A stretch of DNA of 64,000 bases. Origin: Linderina pennispora. Its lineage: Eukaryota; Kickxellomycota; Kickxellomycetes; Kickxellales; Kickxellaceae. Of this stretch, positions 1 through 9,847 are shown in pieces; position 1 is the first letter of the stretch; each line of letters starts with the position of its first letter. Where the stretch lies: the NCBI RefSeq assembly GCF_002104995.1, contig NW_024468255.1:434001-498000 (forward strand), read 5' to 3'. The notes beneath the pieces were generated by a model. That model made no database searches. It worked only from the letters and a program-made list of their open reading frames with translations, and had not been told where the DNA came from. The position numbers were made by a program, and so were the translations under genes.

Positions 1-148
1 CTGAGCTGGAGGCAGCCTCCTCGGGCTCCTGCTTGGCTTTACGTGTGCCGAGCTTGGCGTTGGCCTGCGGAATGAGTGCCGAGGTTAGGTCAAACTCGCC
101 CTCGCTATCGGAACCGCTGCCTGCGAACTCTAGCACGTCTTTGCCCAT
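1..148 (-). CDS. N-terminal fragment of an acidic protein, possibly Dbp10-like
   Basis: The window cuts this gene. A reverse-strand ATG at 148 opens a frame of 49 codons that runs off the left edge. The visible protein starts MGKDVLEF and contains an acidic serine-rich stretch (GSDSEGEFDL) followed by TSALIPQ. Fungal Dbp10 DEAD-box helicases (60S ribosome assembly) often begin with a similar EFDI..ALF segment, so Dbp10 is a candidate, but 49 residues without a catalytic motif cannot prove it. It would be divergently oriented from RFC3 across a 1.67 kb gap. Confidence 0.45.
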   Translation of the reverse strand, partial: MGKDVLEFAGSGSDSEGEFDLTSALIPQANAKLGTRKAKQEPEEAASSS

Positions 149-1820
149 CGTATATTTCGGTTAAGAAGGAGTAGAGGAAGTGTATGGTTAGAATGCCAAA
201 AGGAGCAATTGAGCAGACAGCAGAGTCTGCAAAGAGAGGCTAAGGCATACAATGTCCAAAAATTCGGCCGCAAAAAAATATAATTCTTGATATGATTATT
301 GCAAATAAATCACTAGCACGATTGGAGAATTTATGTGATGTAATGGCTATGCAAGGTTTGATGCAGCGAAGCTCAGGCAGAGCATACACACCATTGGCGA
401 TATCGATGCCTCGTCAACCCCTGGTATCAACATGGGCTGTAAGGCACAAAAAGTCGGGCGGTCAAATGCCTTGAGATTCGTCTATCCTTTCTGCAGTTCT
501 AGGATTATAGAAGATGTTCCACATTAAAAATAACTTTGTTCTTGCAAAGTTTCTGCGGTTAAGCACTGTCTTTTGCGCCTCATCCATTGACAGCAGCCTG
601 CGAATGTCAGAATAGTATATGTGGTCGCGCGTGTTGAGTGACAGCGTAGACAAATCACAACAGACAGTTACTCCGAATATGTATTTGTAAAGGTAGGTTG
701 ACGGATGGCTAAACCCCTCCAGATCACAGCGAACGAGCTTTATTATAATATTTCAGCAGGCAGTTCTCCTGCAGAACCGCCAGTGCTACTGAGATATCCC
801 AGCCAACTAGCAAAAATAGTGTTAAGAAGGTTAAGAAGGTTAGCTATACGCAAAAAACCAATCTGAGAGACCGAGTAAACAGCTTCCGACAGAGCCATGG
901 TAGCCTACCAGACCAGGGGAGTTATCCAGGACTCCAGAGCCGGCCAGTTCCTGATTTTGACCAGGACCAGGCAGCAATTGGCGTGAACTCCAAAGCGCAT
1001 CAAAGAAATTGGCCATTGTAGGCGGTGGCAAAACGGGCAGGAGTTCATGGGGGCATCTTGTTCATTTCTTTGTCATCATATGGCATGACGAGGCTAACGC
1101 AGAAGACCAGCACTGAGTTCCCACAGCTGCTGGAACTCGCGCGCGGCACGCAAGTGTTGTGAGATGCTGAGGTTGGTAGAGGCCATTAATGATAGTATCA
1201 GTAGTATTAGCCAGTGCCCCAGTGAGGGCTGTGGCCATGGGAAACTGGAACGGAGTCAAATCGGCGGTCAGGGACGAGGAATTGGCTCATCGAGGTCGGC
1301 GCTCAGGAGACTGATCTGATAATCACAATCTATTGATTCTGTGGCTTTTTCTAACACGTTAGGTGCCAAATCGCAGGCGGATTGGGCGAACCGAGGGGTG
1401 AACTGCGCTCTGGAAATGGCAGTGGACGGACAAGCACCTGCCAGGTGCTAGGGAGAGTCTCTGGTGCACCGCAGCGGCAGTGCTCTGAATGCCCTTGGAG
1501 GCAGTAGAGGGATGCACGGGCCTGGGGCGGTGCATTGACTCTGGCAGCGAGTAAGCATGATGTCATCTTCAGGATGTTGGTATAGAAACTGTGGAGACCT
1601 TGTGTCGTGGATGGCTGCTCGCATATATATGTTAGGCACAGTAGGGCCATATACCAACATCTCGTGATCGGATCCAGCTAAAGAATCATGCAATTTGGCC
1701 GAGTAAATAATCAAGCTTTGGCTGCGCGTTTCGTGTTCGTGTTTCTTGCTTTTCGCTTTCCCCTCTCCATCGCAATTCCTCTTGTCAATCACTTCTTTAT
1801 TCTTCACAGCTAATTCAACC
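149..1820. other. Gene-poor intergenic region
   Basis: About 1.7 kb between the left-edge gene and RFC3. Only short, low-quality ORFs on both strands; none has a recognisable motif or a plausible spliced extension. No tRNA-like internal promoter was seen. The last 80 bases before the RFC3 start are pyrimidine-rich and look like its 5' leader. Confidence 0.5.
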
Positions 1821-2867
1821 ATGGTCGAGGCAATGGACGTTGACACAGCTACGGTATCGAGAAACAAGGGCAAGCAGACCGACGTGTCACCGCAGCCCAA
1901 CGAGAACCTGCCGTGGGTGGAGAAATACCGGCCAACGACGCTCTCTGAGCTCGTGTCGCAAAAGGACATTGTCGACACGCTGCAGCGGTTCATCGACTCC
2001 GGCAAGCTCCCGCACTTACTCTTCTACGGACCGCCCGGAACCGGCAAAACCACGACAATTCTGGCAATTGCGCGCAAGCTGTATGGCAAGAGCATGCGCA
2101 ACATGGTGCTCGAGCTGAACGCCTCAGACGACCGTGGTATCGACGTGATTCGCGACCAAATCAAGACCTTTGCGAGCACGCGTACTGTGTTCAGCTCCGG
2201 GCTCAAGCTGGTGGTGCTGGATGAGGCTGACGCAATGACGAGTGCTGCGCAGGCAGCGCTCAGGCGCGTGATTGAAAAGTACACGAAAAACGTCCGCTTC
2301 TGCATCATCTGCAACTACGTGTCGAAGATTACGCCTGCGGTGCAGTCGCGGTGCACGCGGTTCCGGTTCGCGCCCCTGGTTCTGAGCGACATCAACTCGC
2401 GGCTGGACATGATTGTGGAGCGCGAGAGTGTCAATATTACGCCCGAGGGGAAGCAGGCGCTGATCAAGCTGTCGAATGGCGATATGCGGCGCGTGCTCAA
2501 TGTGCTGCAAGCATGCCATGCGGCGTACCCGCGGATCGACAGCGAGGAAGTGTATGCGTGTACGGGCCAGCCCAGCCCCGACGACATCAAGCGTGTGGCC
2601 GACTGGATGCTCAACGATGACTTCCACACGGCGCTGGACAACATTGCAGCGCTGAAGCGCGACAAGGGCCTGGCGCTGCAGGATATATTGACTGAGCTGG
2701 TACCATTTGTTAATGCCATCGATTTCCCGGCAAGCACGCGTATTTTCCTGCTTGAGAGCATCGCCGAGATCGAGCACCACATGGCGACTGGCGCAACAGA
2801 GAAGATCCAGCTGTCGTCGCTGGTTGGGTCGTTCAAGCTGGGCGTCGAGATGGCCGCCAAGGCCTGA
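1821..2867 (+). CDS. RFC3: Replication factor C small subunit (yeast Rfc3 / human RFC5)
   Basis: A clamp-loader AAA+ ATPase subunit; RFC opens and loads PCNA on primed DNA in the nucleus. The 348-residue protein matches the family length (about 340). Seen: entry motif NLPWVEKYRP at 29-38, Walker A GPPGTGKTT at 70-78, LELNASDDRG near 97-106, Walker B VVLDEADAM at 131-139, and the SRC arginine-finger motif at 176-178 (SRCTRFRF). The C-terminal collar helices end NEKIQLSSL-like (TEKIQLSSLVGSFK). The MVEAMDV ATG is chosen because the in-frame upstream ATG at 1746 would add a hydrophobic, pyrimidine-encoded leader typical of a 5'UTR. Paralogue choice (Rfc3 rather than Rfc2 or Rfc4) rests on overall similarity to human RFC5. 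No intron. Confidence 0.95.
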   Translation: MVEAMDVDTATVSRNKGKQTDVSPQPNENLPWVEKYRPTTLSELVSQKDIVDTLQRFIDSGKLPHLLFYGPPGTGKTTTILAIARKLYGKSMRNMVLELNASDDRGIDVIRDQIKTFASTRTVFSSGLKLVVLDEADAMTSAAQAALRRVIEKYTKNVRFCIICNYVSKITPAVQSRCTRFRFAPLVLSDINSRLDMIVERESVNITPEGKQALIKLSNGDMRRVLNVLQACHAAYPRIDSEEVYACTGQPSPDDIKRVADWMLNDDFHTALDNIAALKRDKGLALQDILTELVPFVNAIDFPASTRIFLLESIAEIEHHMATGATEKIQLSSLVGSFKLGVEMAAKA

Positions 2868-3017
2868 TGTCAGCTCCTCATCACTCTTCGGTAGTCATAA
2901 AATTTTCGATTCACCCTAAACAAAGCTTCGGACTACCAAAATTACAGCGCGGATATTTTCCTGACCCCTCTCTCCTCTCCATCGCTATCTTTTGCACCAA
3001 AGCCCCCTCTATCGGTC

Positions 3018-3329
3018 ATGTTTGTTTCTGGCGAGATCCAGATGGTGCCCCTTGGCATAGTCTCTTTCACAAAGTACATTGCCCGCGTCAAGACGATCCT
3101 TGAAGAGTCGGGCCTTGAGCACACCATGCATGACTCCGGCACAAACTTCCAGGGCGAGTACGCGCTCGTCTCCAAGGTCGTCGAGCAGTGCATGCAGTCT
3201 GTGCTGGACAACGGTGCCCCGCGCGTGCTCTGCTACGTCAAGCTGGGTGCCCGCACCGACAAGGACTACCGGACTGAGCTGCCCGCCGCCCAGAAGGTTC
3301 AGAACTATCTGGAGAACGAGCAAGAGTGA
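3018..3329 (+). CDS. UPF0045 / thiamine-binding-like protein (yeast Ecm15 family)
   Basis: A 103-residue single-domain protein of the MTH1187/YkoF-like UPF0045 family, which has a ferredoxin-like fold; some members bind thiamine-type ligands. Yeast Ecm15 (YBL001C) is the fungal representative. Seen: the family pattern with an N-terminal beta strand (GEIQMVPLG), the helix VSFTKYIARVKTILEESGLEH, the TNFQGEY segment and the C-terminal KLGARTDKDY. It starts 150 bases after RFC3 and converges on the dolichyl-diphosphatase gene with only 17 bases between the stops. Cellular role is unproven. Confidence 0.85.
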   Translation: MFVSGEIQMVPLGIVSFTKYIARVKTILEESGLEHTMHDSGTNFQGEYALVSKVVEQCMQSVLDNGAPRVLCYVKLGARTDKDYRTELPAAQKVQNYLENEQE

Positions 3330-3346
3330 ATGTTTTTAATAAATCT

Positions 3347-3991
3347 CTACTCCGATTTTTGCTTGGAAGACTGTGACAATTCGTACTCGCGCCGTGCGAT
3401 ATCGGGGATGCTGCGGGAATCGCGCACCATCAGCCACTGGCACACTCTGGTGTCCAGCACCCACTCGGCAAGGCCTGAACCAAAAAACGCAGCCTCGGTG
3501 ATGCCGAACCACCCTGCACCCGCTGCCAGCCCAACGGCAACGCCGGCCACAACCTGCCGCACCGTGTGGTAGTTCAGGTACACCCGTGACACAGCCACCA
3601 GGATGCCCAGCACCAAGGCACCCAGCTGCACCAGTCTCGTGTGGATCCGGTCCGTCGTAACGCGCATCTCCAGATACAGCACGCAGTACGCAACGAAGAA
3701 CCCCATGAACTGTGCGTGGCTCGACGGCATCCCGAAGCCATCACCCAGCTCCGAGTGTGGTCGTTCCTCACGGATCAGCTCCTTGAGCACAAAGTTGAAC
3801 AGCTCGTTCAGAAGCTGTCCAACAAACAGGACGAGGCCGGCGAGCTCACGGCGGCTCAGGACGATAGTCGCTTCCATGACGATAAAGAATATTGGGATCA
3901 GGCTCATCAGTGCCAGGAACTGGCCCAGGATATCGCCGTCCTCGTACTGGAAGTGCGTGAGGCTGAAGGACTTGAGGTTCGACGTGTCCAT
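3347..3991 (-). CDS. CAX4: Dolichyl-diphosphatase (PAP2 family, Cax4/DOLPP1)
   Basis: ER membrane phosphatase that recycles dolichyl diphosphate from N-glycosylation. Seen: hydrophobic segments plus the three PAP2 signature pieces, K-x6-RP (KELIREERP), PSSH (GMPSSHAQF) and SRVYLNYH with the catalytic histidine. The start used is MDTSNLKSF (214 residues), close to human DOLPP1 in length and in its early THFQYEDGDI segment. An in-frame ATG 66 bases upstream (4057) would prepend a hydrophobic 22-residue stretch encoded by a poly-T leader, so it is less likely. The final charged tail (SKQKSE) could serve as cytosolic retention signal; that is a guess. Confidence 0.93.
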   Translation of the reverse strand: MDTSNLKSFSLTHFQYEDGDILGQFLALMSLIPIFFIVMEATIVLSRRELAGLVLFVGQLLNELFNFVLKELIREERPHSELGDGFGMPSSHAQFMGFFVAYCVLYLEMRVTTDRIHTRLVQLGALVLGILVAVSRVYLNYHTVRQVVAGVAVGLAAGAGWFGITEAAFFGSGLAEWVLDTRVCQWLMVRDSRSIPDIARREYELSQSSKQKSE

Positions 3992-4300
3992 TTGTGCGTG
4001 GCCAAGTAAAGAAAGTCGAAAAAAAAAAAGCAACAAATGATGCCAGCTCTGCTTCATTAGTCAGCTCGTGGAAGCAGCCGGATCTCGCGCTGCCCTTTGG
4101 ACGATCGCAACTATGGAGCGGATGCTTTGCAGGCTGACCATTTCTAGATATGCCAAGGAATACAAGTCCTAAATCGCTGCACATATTCTGACATGTAGCC
4201 TCCCATGTGGGGCAGATTGCATATGGAGCTGTTTAGAGAGGGGGAGCGGCAGAGTGCAAGCTTATATTTGTCCAATAAAACGAAGCAAAGAACAAAAGAT

Positions 4301-5242
4301 TTACTTGTTGAGGATGATACCGTCGTACTACAGACATGATGGCATAGAAGGCACAAGTTAGTAGACGCATATTTCAATAGATCAACACCATCACCGTGTC
4401 CACAAATGTCGCCAGCGTCACCACTGCGATCCAAAGCCGCGATAATTACCTTCTGCTTGAACCACTTCTGAGTCTCCTCCTTGTTGATGCGGTGCGAGGC
4501 ACCAACACGCGAGCGGCAGTGCTTGCGGCGGGAAATGCGGAAGCCAGGGCGGCCCATGACGACGTAGAAGTCCATACCGTAAATACCGATGGACGGGTCG
4601 TACTTGATACCGAGATCAATGTGCTCCTGGATACCGAAACCGAAGTTGCCGGTGGCCGAGAAGTTGCGGGCGCGGAGCTCGTACTCCTTGACCTTCAGGC
4701 CACGCTCGAGGATCTCCTCGGCCTTGGGACCACGGACGGTCACATGGCACGAGATCTTCTCGTTACGGCGGATACCGAAGGTACGGACAGTGTAGCGGGC
4801 CTTCGAGTACACGGGGGACTGACCAGTCAGCTGCTCCAGCACCTTGCTGGCGCGGGTGAGCCTATCACCGCTCTCACCAACACAGATGTTCAGGACGAGC
4901 TTCTCAATGCCAAGCTCGCGCATGGGGTTGGCGGCCTTCGAGTTCTCAGCGGACTATAGCAAAACGCAAATGTATGACCAGGGAGGGGATTAGTAGGCAC
5001 GACGCTTTGATTTTCGAGCTGTGCGGTCTCTCTGGAACGCCAGGGATATTCTCCATTTCGCAACGGCCCGAATTGCCCGCAAATTCCATTTCACAATTCG
5101 GATGCCTAGTCCCATTCTGTCCATGACTGCCAGCCGTCCGTGATTCCGCTGCGCTCCTCTGGCGTATCCATCCGCTTTATCACCGCATCCAACGGCACCG
5201 CATCCACTGCCTCCTGGCCTAAAAATATCGAGCCCTTACCAT
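4301..5242 (-). CDS. RPL11: 60S ribosomal protein uL5 (RPL11), three coding exons
   Basis: Central-protuberance protein of the large ribosomal subunit that contacts 5S rRNA. Exons on the reverse strand: 5240-5242 (ATG only), 4450-4953, 4301-4327. Introns 4954-5239 (286 nt, GTAAGG..TATAG) and 4328-4449 (122 nt, GTAATT..TGTAG). The frame closes exactly to 177 residues (yeast 174). The reconstructed N-terminus reads [16 protein letters not shown] and the last exon encodes YDGIILNK, both as expected for uL5. Core motifs seen: [53 protein letters not shown] and [13 protein letters not shown]. Unspliced reading would give a false C-terminal extension. Confidence 0.93.
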
Positions 5243-5589
5243 TTTCGAGGATTTCTGTGTTAAATGGACAGATTGAAAAAGATGGATCCTTTGCTGGTGG
5301 CCCTGGACGTGTGTTTTTGCTAGCTGCTGGCCGTGCTCTAATTTGAATCCCGGCTGTGAAGCGGGTGGTGCTGATCGGTAATCAAATATTTGGTGATCAA
5401 TGCTGCCCACAGCGCCCATTGTGTACCTTGTGGGCTGCAGTGTCTATCACGTGGATTTTTCTTGACCGCTGTTGGAAATGGAAATGCCAGCTGCGCATGC
5501 GCATCGAGACATCGCTCTATGCACACCACTCGCACACACAGCATAATGCACATAAAAATCCAGTAATGAAATGCGAAGTGGTAATCTAT
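5243..5589. other. Intergenic: 5' region of RPL11
   Basis: About 350 bases between the RPL11 start codon and the end of the first F-box/LRR-like gene. It should hold the RPL11 promoter. No clear TATA box or RNA gene is visible. Confidence 0.4.
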
Positions 5590-7275
5590 CTAAATGTCCG
5601 ACCTAGCCCGTACCTTGACACCTGCAAAGTGCTTGGCGATACTCATTATTTTCCTGTCCTGAAATACGTCTTGAATTAGCGAGCCATCCATTACACGAAC
5701 CACTCCAAGGATTAACAACCTCACCAGCGACGGAGTACGTGCCAGGGTACAGGTAAGTAAGGCAAAGTTATCACTGTAGGTCTTGCGCTGGCTTGCCAAG
5801 CTGCTGTTATGTATCACAAGTTGCTCGAGCGAATGGCTGAGCACGGTGGAAGGGGAGCATTGTACTGCAGTCTGGACATCCGTCAACTTGATCCCATTTC
5901 CGGTCCTCGTAAGGGGACACCGAATGTCCAGCTTTATGAGTACTGGAAGCTGAGAGAGAATGTGCCGCAGCGCCCAAAACGGAACAGCATCCCTGATCTT
6001 GAGATAGCGAAGCAGTTTGCAACCGAACTCATATGGCGTCTGCAGATCTGAGCCAATTGAGGTGATGGTGAGCCTCTGCAATAAGGAAGTCGGCTGGATA
6101 ATGTTGGCCACGATGTGCTCTGGGTTAGGCTGTGAATGCAGTCGATCGTCGATCTGTATGTCGAAGCTGGTCATCGCAGGATATTGTGCTATTTCAAACT
6201 GACTGATAGTGTGAATGTTGCCAGCCAGCTTCAAGCGTTCAAGCGGCGCATCTGCAAATAGCCAGTATAGGTCCGGCATATGGTTTGACCAGCTACGCAG
6301 GCTGAGATAACGGAGTTTGGGAAAGCTACAATGGGTCGCTCTCCAGTCATCATCAGGGTACTCAAAGCCCAAGGGTACTCTAACTCTAAGATCAAGAACC
6401 TCAAGCTGAGAAAAGCGAGCCATGTTCTCAGCTGCATGCCACTCCAGTCTTGCCATGAACGTGGCAAGATCAACACTATACAGGTGTAGGCTCTTGAGCC
6501 TGCTAGCGTTGAATATAGGAATGGAGTCAGCTCTATAGCCAGTGTTGTAGTCGATGAAGAGATTGGTTAAAGCAGGTAGCTCAAGTCCAGAGAGGTCTTC
6601 GAAGAATGGAGCTGCACCAAGTCTTAGAGAAGTAATAGCGTGAAAGTGCGTAACAAGTGCACGCTGTATGCTTATCTTGGCCATTCTCCTGCCCTTTGGA
6701 ATAAGTCTAAATCCGCTAATGCTCGGCACCCGCTGTAGAATATCCCTGATCGTATCCTCAAGCGGGCTGTAGTTTCGTCTACCCATTCCATACATATCTA
6801 GATTAAGTGCTATGATCGTCAATGTCCTGGCCGATGGAAAACCGCGGTTGGCAAACACCCTTCGGGTTAGGTAGTCAGCGGTGCTCTGTGTGAAAATATC
6901 GTCACCGCATATATGGAGGACGACATGGCGCAGCTGGGTGGATAGGGGATGGAACACGATGTTTGTCGTGTAACGAAAGCGCCTGTCAGGGCTAACCGTT
7001 ACTGCTTCTAGCACCTCTGCGTTACTGTCGGGGGTCGAGCTAGAATCGGTTCGAGTGCGACTGTTGTATTTGGGGTTTTCCTCTAGGCGAATATAGAGCT
7101 TGTTGAAAAAGCGAGAATGTACGACCCCTCTCCAAACACGGCAGACACCTGCTAGTTGGTATCTTGCCCGTACAGAGAAAAGAACTTTGTTGGTAATCTC
7201 ATCTGCCTCGTCGTCCTTAACACAGTGCTGGAAGATGCTCCCAACAACCCAAGGAATAGAAAGAGTGGGGTGCAT
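5590..7275 (-). CDS. F-box/LRR-like protein, copy A of a tandem pair
   Basis: A 561-residue protein (start MHPTLSIPWVV; an upstream in-frame ATG at 7302 would add nine residues). The N-terminus resembles a divergent F-box: IPWVVGSIFQHC, an insertion, then YQLAGVCRVWRGVVHSRFF. The rest is a series of irregular leucine-rich repeats such as LTNLFIDY, LKSLHLYS, LEVLDLRV, LRYLSLRS and LERLKLAG, spaced 25-35 residues apart. F-box proteins of this type are usually substrate receptors of SCF ubiquitin ligases, but no substrate can be predicted. It is clearly related to the next gene along its whole length, including the shared GCK.LR.L.I block and the final domain. Such proteins form large lineage-specific families in early-diverging fungi (from memory). 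Confidence 0.8.
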   Translation of the reverse strand: MHPTLSIPWVVGSIFQHCVKDDEADEITNKVLFSVRARYQLAGVCRVWRGVVHSRFFNKLYIRLEENPKYNSRTRTDSSSTPDSNAEVLEAVTVSPDRRFRYTTNIVFHPLSTQLRHVVLHICGDDIFTQSTADYLTRRVFANRGFPSARTLTIIALNLDMYGMGRRNYSPLEDTIRDILQRVPSISGFRLIPKGRRMAKISIQRALVTHFHAITSLRLGAAPFFEDLSGLELPALTNLFIDYNTGYRADSIPIFNASRLKSLHLYSVDLATFMARLEWHAAENMARFSQLEVLDLRVRVPLGFEYPDDDWRATHCSFPKLRYLSLRSWSNHMPDLYWLFADAPLERLKLAGNIHTISQFEIAQYPAMTSFDIQIDDRLHSQPNPEHIVANIIQPTSLLQRLTITSIGSDLQTPYEFGCKLLRYLKIRDAVPFWALRHILSQLPVLIKLDIRCPLTRTGNGIKLTDVQTAVQCSPSTVLSHSLEQLVIHNSSLASQRKTYSDNFALLTCTLARTPSLVRLLILGVVRVMDGSLIQDVFQDRKIMSIAKHFAGVKVRARSDI

Positions 7276-7585
7276 GGTCAAAAAGTAGGCAAAAGCGTGC
7301 AAAGATAATAGACAAAGGACTCTGCTGGGTGGAAGGGGGAGGGAAGAGAGTTCATTCTGGGCCTTTATTCAACGTGGAATGTGACCCACGCTGTTCACAA
7401 GAACCCCATGAAAAAAGGATGTCTCCAAATCACGCATGCTGCGAACAAAGGGGATCGACGGTGGGCATATGCATGTTTGCAGCCTGTGAGTACAAACACA
7501 AAGTCCAGTGCTTTGTCAACGATGGCTTTGAGCCAGAAATTCTAGCAGTGGTCTTAATGTCCTAAATAGAGAAACGGCATCGAAG

Positions 7586-9361
7586 CTACCTCTGAGTAGT
7601 GTAAACTATGTTAAAAGCAGTATCCCTAAAATGGGGCGCATCATCTTGGATAACCGGATCTGTAAACGTATTCCGAATGAGCGCTTCGTCCTTCCCATGG
7701 ACTTTTTCAAAAAATGTCATTCTGCGAAGCAGCGGAATCCTCACAAGCATGACGATAAGTGAGACAACGTCTGTGCTGTAGTATTTGGGTTGGATTTCAC
7801 GACCATCTACACCAAGTTGCTCTTGGTAGCTGTCGCGAAGAGTTAGGATCTGGAGCGAGCTGTTCAGTGGTGTCGATGGCGCGGTGATCACTGCTCTCCA
7901 AATAACCTGTTGGGTAATCATATCCTCACAGCTTGTAAGCGGAAAGAGCACATCCAGAGCCAAGAGTATTGGCAGTTGCTGGACGATATGTTTGAGTAGC
8001 CCAAACCCAATGTCATCGTTAATTTCAAGATGACGAAGCGACTTACAGCCGAGTTCATGCCCCAACAGGGATGCTTGGTCGACTGAACACAATGTGAGCT
8101 CACGGATTTTGGACTCGGGGCGTATGAGATTCCTGCTGATATCGACCGAGCTAAGTCGTGGTCGCCTTGTCGTGCCTTCAAGTATAGTTGCATAAGCTAG
8201 AGTTGGAAATAGTGACAAATCGAGTTGGTGCAAACAATCGTCATCACCAATGAGCTTCAGGTACTCAAGCGGTGAACCTTGGATCATCGAGTGCACATCG
8301 AACGCGTCGTACGATTCAGAGTCAAGAGCGAGGTGGCGAAGCTTGGGGAAGCGGTACTTTATGCTCCTCGCTTGTCCTCTACCTGCACTCCTAACTTCAA
8401 AAAATTTGATATCAAGGGTTTCGAGCTGAGAAAATACAACAGTGTCCTCGACTGCGTCCTCGTCGAACCTGCCAAAGAACATGTCTGCGTGGATGTCAAC
8501 GAGCTTCAAGTGTTTGACCTTGCGTGGGTTAATCACAGGGAGACGTTCTGGAGTATGAGCCCGGTCATATTGCAGCGACAGGCTGGCTAATGACCGAAGC
8601 CGGAGGCTATTCAAATCGAACATCATGAAATTTGACCCAAGATCCAAGGCAGTAATCCTATCTGAATGCCCATGCAGCCCGCTTATCGTGCTAGCCCTAG
8701 ACGGACCCCTGTCGCTTGGCCTTAGAGTAATCGAGACGATGCTAAGGAACCGTGACACAAGAGCGCCAACCAGTTCTTCGATTGGGACACGATGTTCAAA
8801 AGGGGTCTCGGACATGATAGTCAGTCCCCGGGCCAATGGCCAGCTGGTATTTGGGAAAACACTCTGGGTTAGCTCATTCACGAAATCCAACGTGATGATA
8901 GAGGAAGCATTCAGATGAAGAGTGATATGCCTTGGCTGAGCATATTCGGGGAGGATTCTGGCATTCGTCTGGCACAGGAGACAACCATCTAACATCGTAG
9001 TCGTTGTTATCGGCAGTGGTGCATGCTTTCGTGGCTTCTGGAAATAATTATGTTGCTGGTCGTATGTTAAAAACTGCGTGCTTGTTGAATAATACGTGCC
9101 CCATTGTGAGGTTGACGCAAGATCCCGCTGGTCGGCAGAATATCTGGGGGTATGCCTGCGGTTATGCGAGAATTTATAATAGAAATGGTCATACATATGA
9201 GGGCGCAGGATTTCTCTCCACATTCTACATGTGCTTGCCAGGATGTACTTTTCCCGAATATCTGATGGGTCTGGGGTTTTTGCCAAAGAGTGGATTCTGT
9301 CATTTGTAAGATGAGAAAGTATGTTCCTAGCAATCAAGGGTACTACTAGCGCTTGGTCCAT
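7586..9361 (-). CDS. F-box/LRR-like protein, copy B of a tandem pair
   Basis: A 591-residue protein if translation starts at MDQALVVPLIARNIL, which aligns with the start of copy A. An in-frame ATG at 9526 would add 55 residues with no counterpart in the paralogue. Seen: F-box-like helix LVVPLIARNILSHL, then YILASTCRMWREILRP, then leucine-rich repeats (LASLSLQY, VKHLKLVD, LETLDIKF, LRHLALDS, LEYLKLIG, IRELTLCS, LRHLEIND). It lies about 310 bases from copy A on the same strand, so tandem duplication is the simplest origin; the two have diverged strongly. Function is unknown beyond a probable protein-interaction or SCF adaptor role. Confidence 0.8.
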   Translation of the reverse strand: MDQALVVPLIARNILSHLTNDRIHSLAKTPDPSDIREKYILASTCRMWREILRPHMYDHFYYKFSHNRRHTPRYSADQRDLASTSQWGTYYSTSTQFLTYDQQHNYFQKPRKHAPLPITTTTMLDGCLLCQTNARILPEYAQPRHITLHLNASSIITLDFVNELTQSVFPNTSWPLARGLTIMSETPFEHRVPIEELVGALVSRFLSIVSITLRPSDRGPSRASTISGLHGHSDRITALDLGSNFMMFDLNSLRLRSLASLSLQYDRAHTPERLPVINPRKVKHLKLVDIHADMFFGRFDEDAVEDTVVFSQLETLDIKFFEVRSAGRGQARSIKYRFPKLRHLALDSESYDAFDVHSMIQGSPLEYLKLIGDDDCLHQLDLSLFPTLAYATILEGTTRRPRLSSVDISRNLIRPESKIRELTLCSVDQASLLGHELGCKSLRHLEINDDIGFGLLKHIVQQLPILLALDVLFPLTSCEDMITQQVIWRAVITAPSTPLNSSLQILTLRDSYQEQLGVDGREIQPKYYSTDVVSLIVMLVRIPLLRRMTFFEKVHGKDEALIRNTFTDPVIQDDAPHFRDTAFNIVYTTQR

Positions 9362-9847
9362 AGCTTCCGGAAGGTATAAATGGTTGCTAGGTAAATAAAA
9401 TAGCCTTCGAAGAGGAGCTTTAGGAATACCAAACGAGCACAATGGAACCACAAATGCCACTGTTTTATATCTCGTTCCCGACACTCCTGACTTTTGGGAC
9501 ATTACCAGCACCTTTATTGTCTGCATTTCCCATGCTGCAGCAAACGGACAAGTGTATTGTCGTCTAAGAGAAAGAGAGTGTTCTAAATACCATTTTTCTA
9601 TTGACTACAATAAATGCACCCAAGTCGAGTTATCACAGCAGGACTAAAGCGGCATGCTTAATAGTCACAACCACTTATACATGTATCAACACGCCAATAC
9701 ATGGCAGCCGTGTGCCTATCGAGTTGGGCGGATGGCTCAACCCAAATTCTAATTGCTGCCATTGACAAGTACAAATCGCGGAGATTGGCTTTTTTTACGT
9801 CACTATCTGTCCTTCAGTGGCTAATATTTTTGACATTTTGAAACGCA
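9362..9847. other. Divergent intergenic region, F-box copy B / GNAT gene
   Basis: About 490 bases shared as the upstream region of two divergent genes. It is moderately AT-rich with a T-run (near 9790) before the GNAT start. No RNA gene or repeat is recognised. Confidence 0.4.

Noticed and set aside
292-1650. Short ORFs on both strands in the 1.7 kb left gap
   Set aside because: No motif, no leader or splice support, and mutual overlap; composition looks random.
1746-1820. Upstream in-frame ATG giving RFC3 a hydrophobic leader
   Set aside because: Clamp-loader subunits are nuclear and family members start near the MVEAMDV site; the stretch is pyrimidine-rich 5'UTR.
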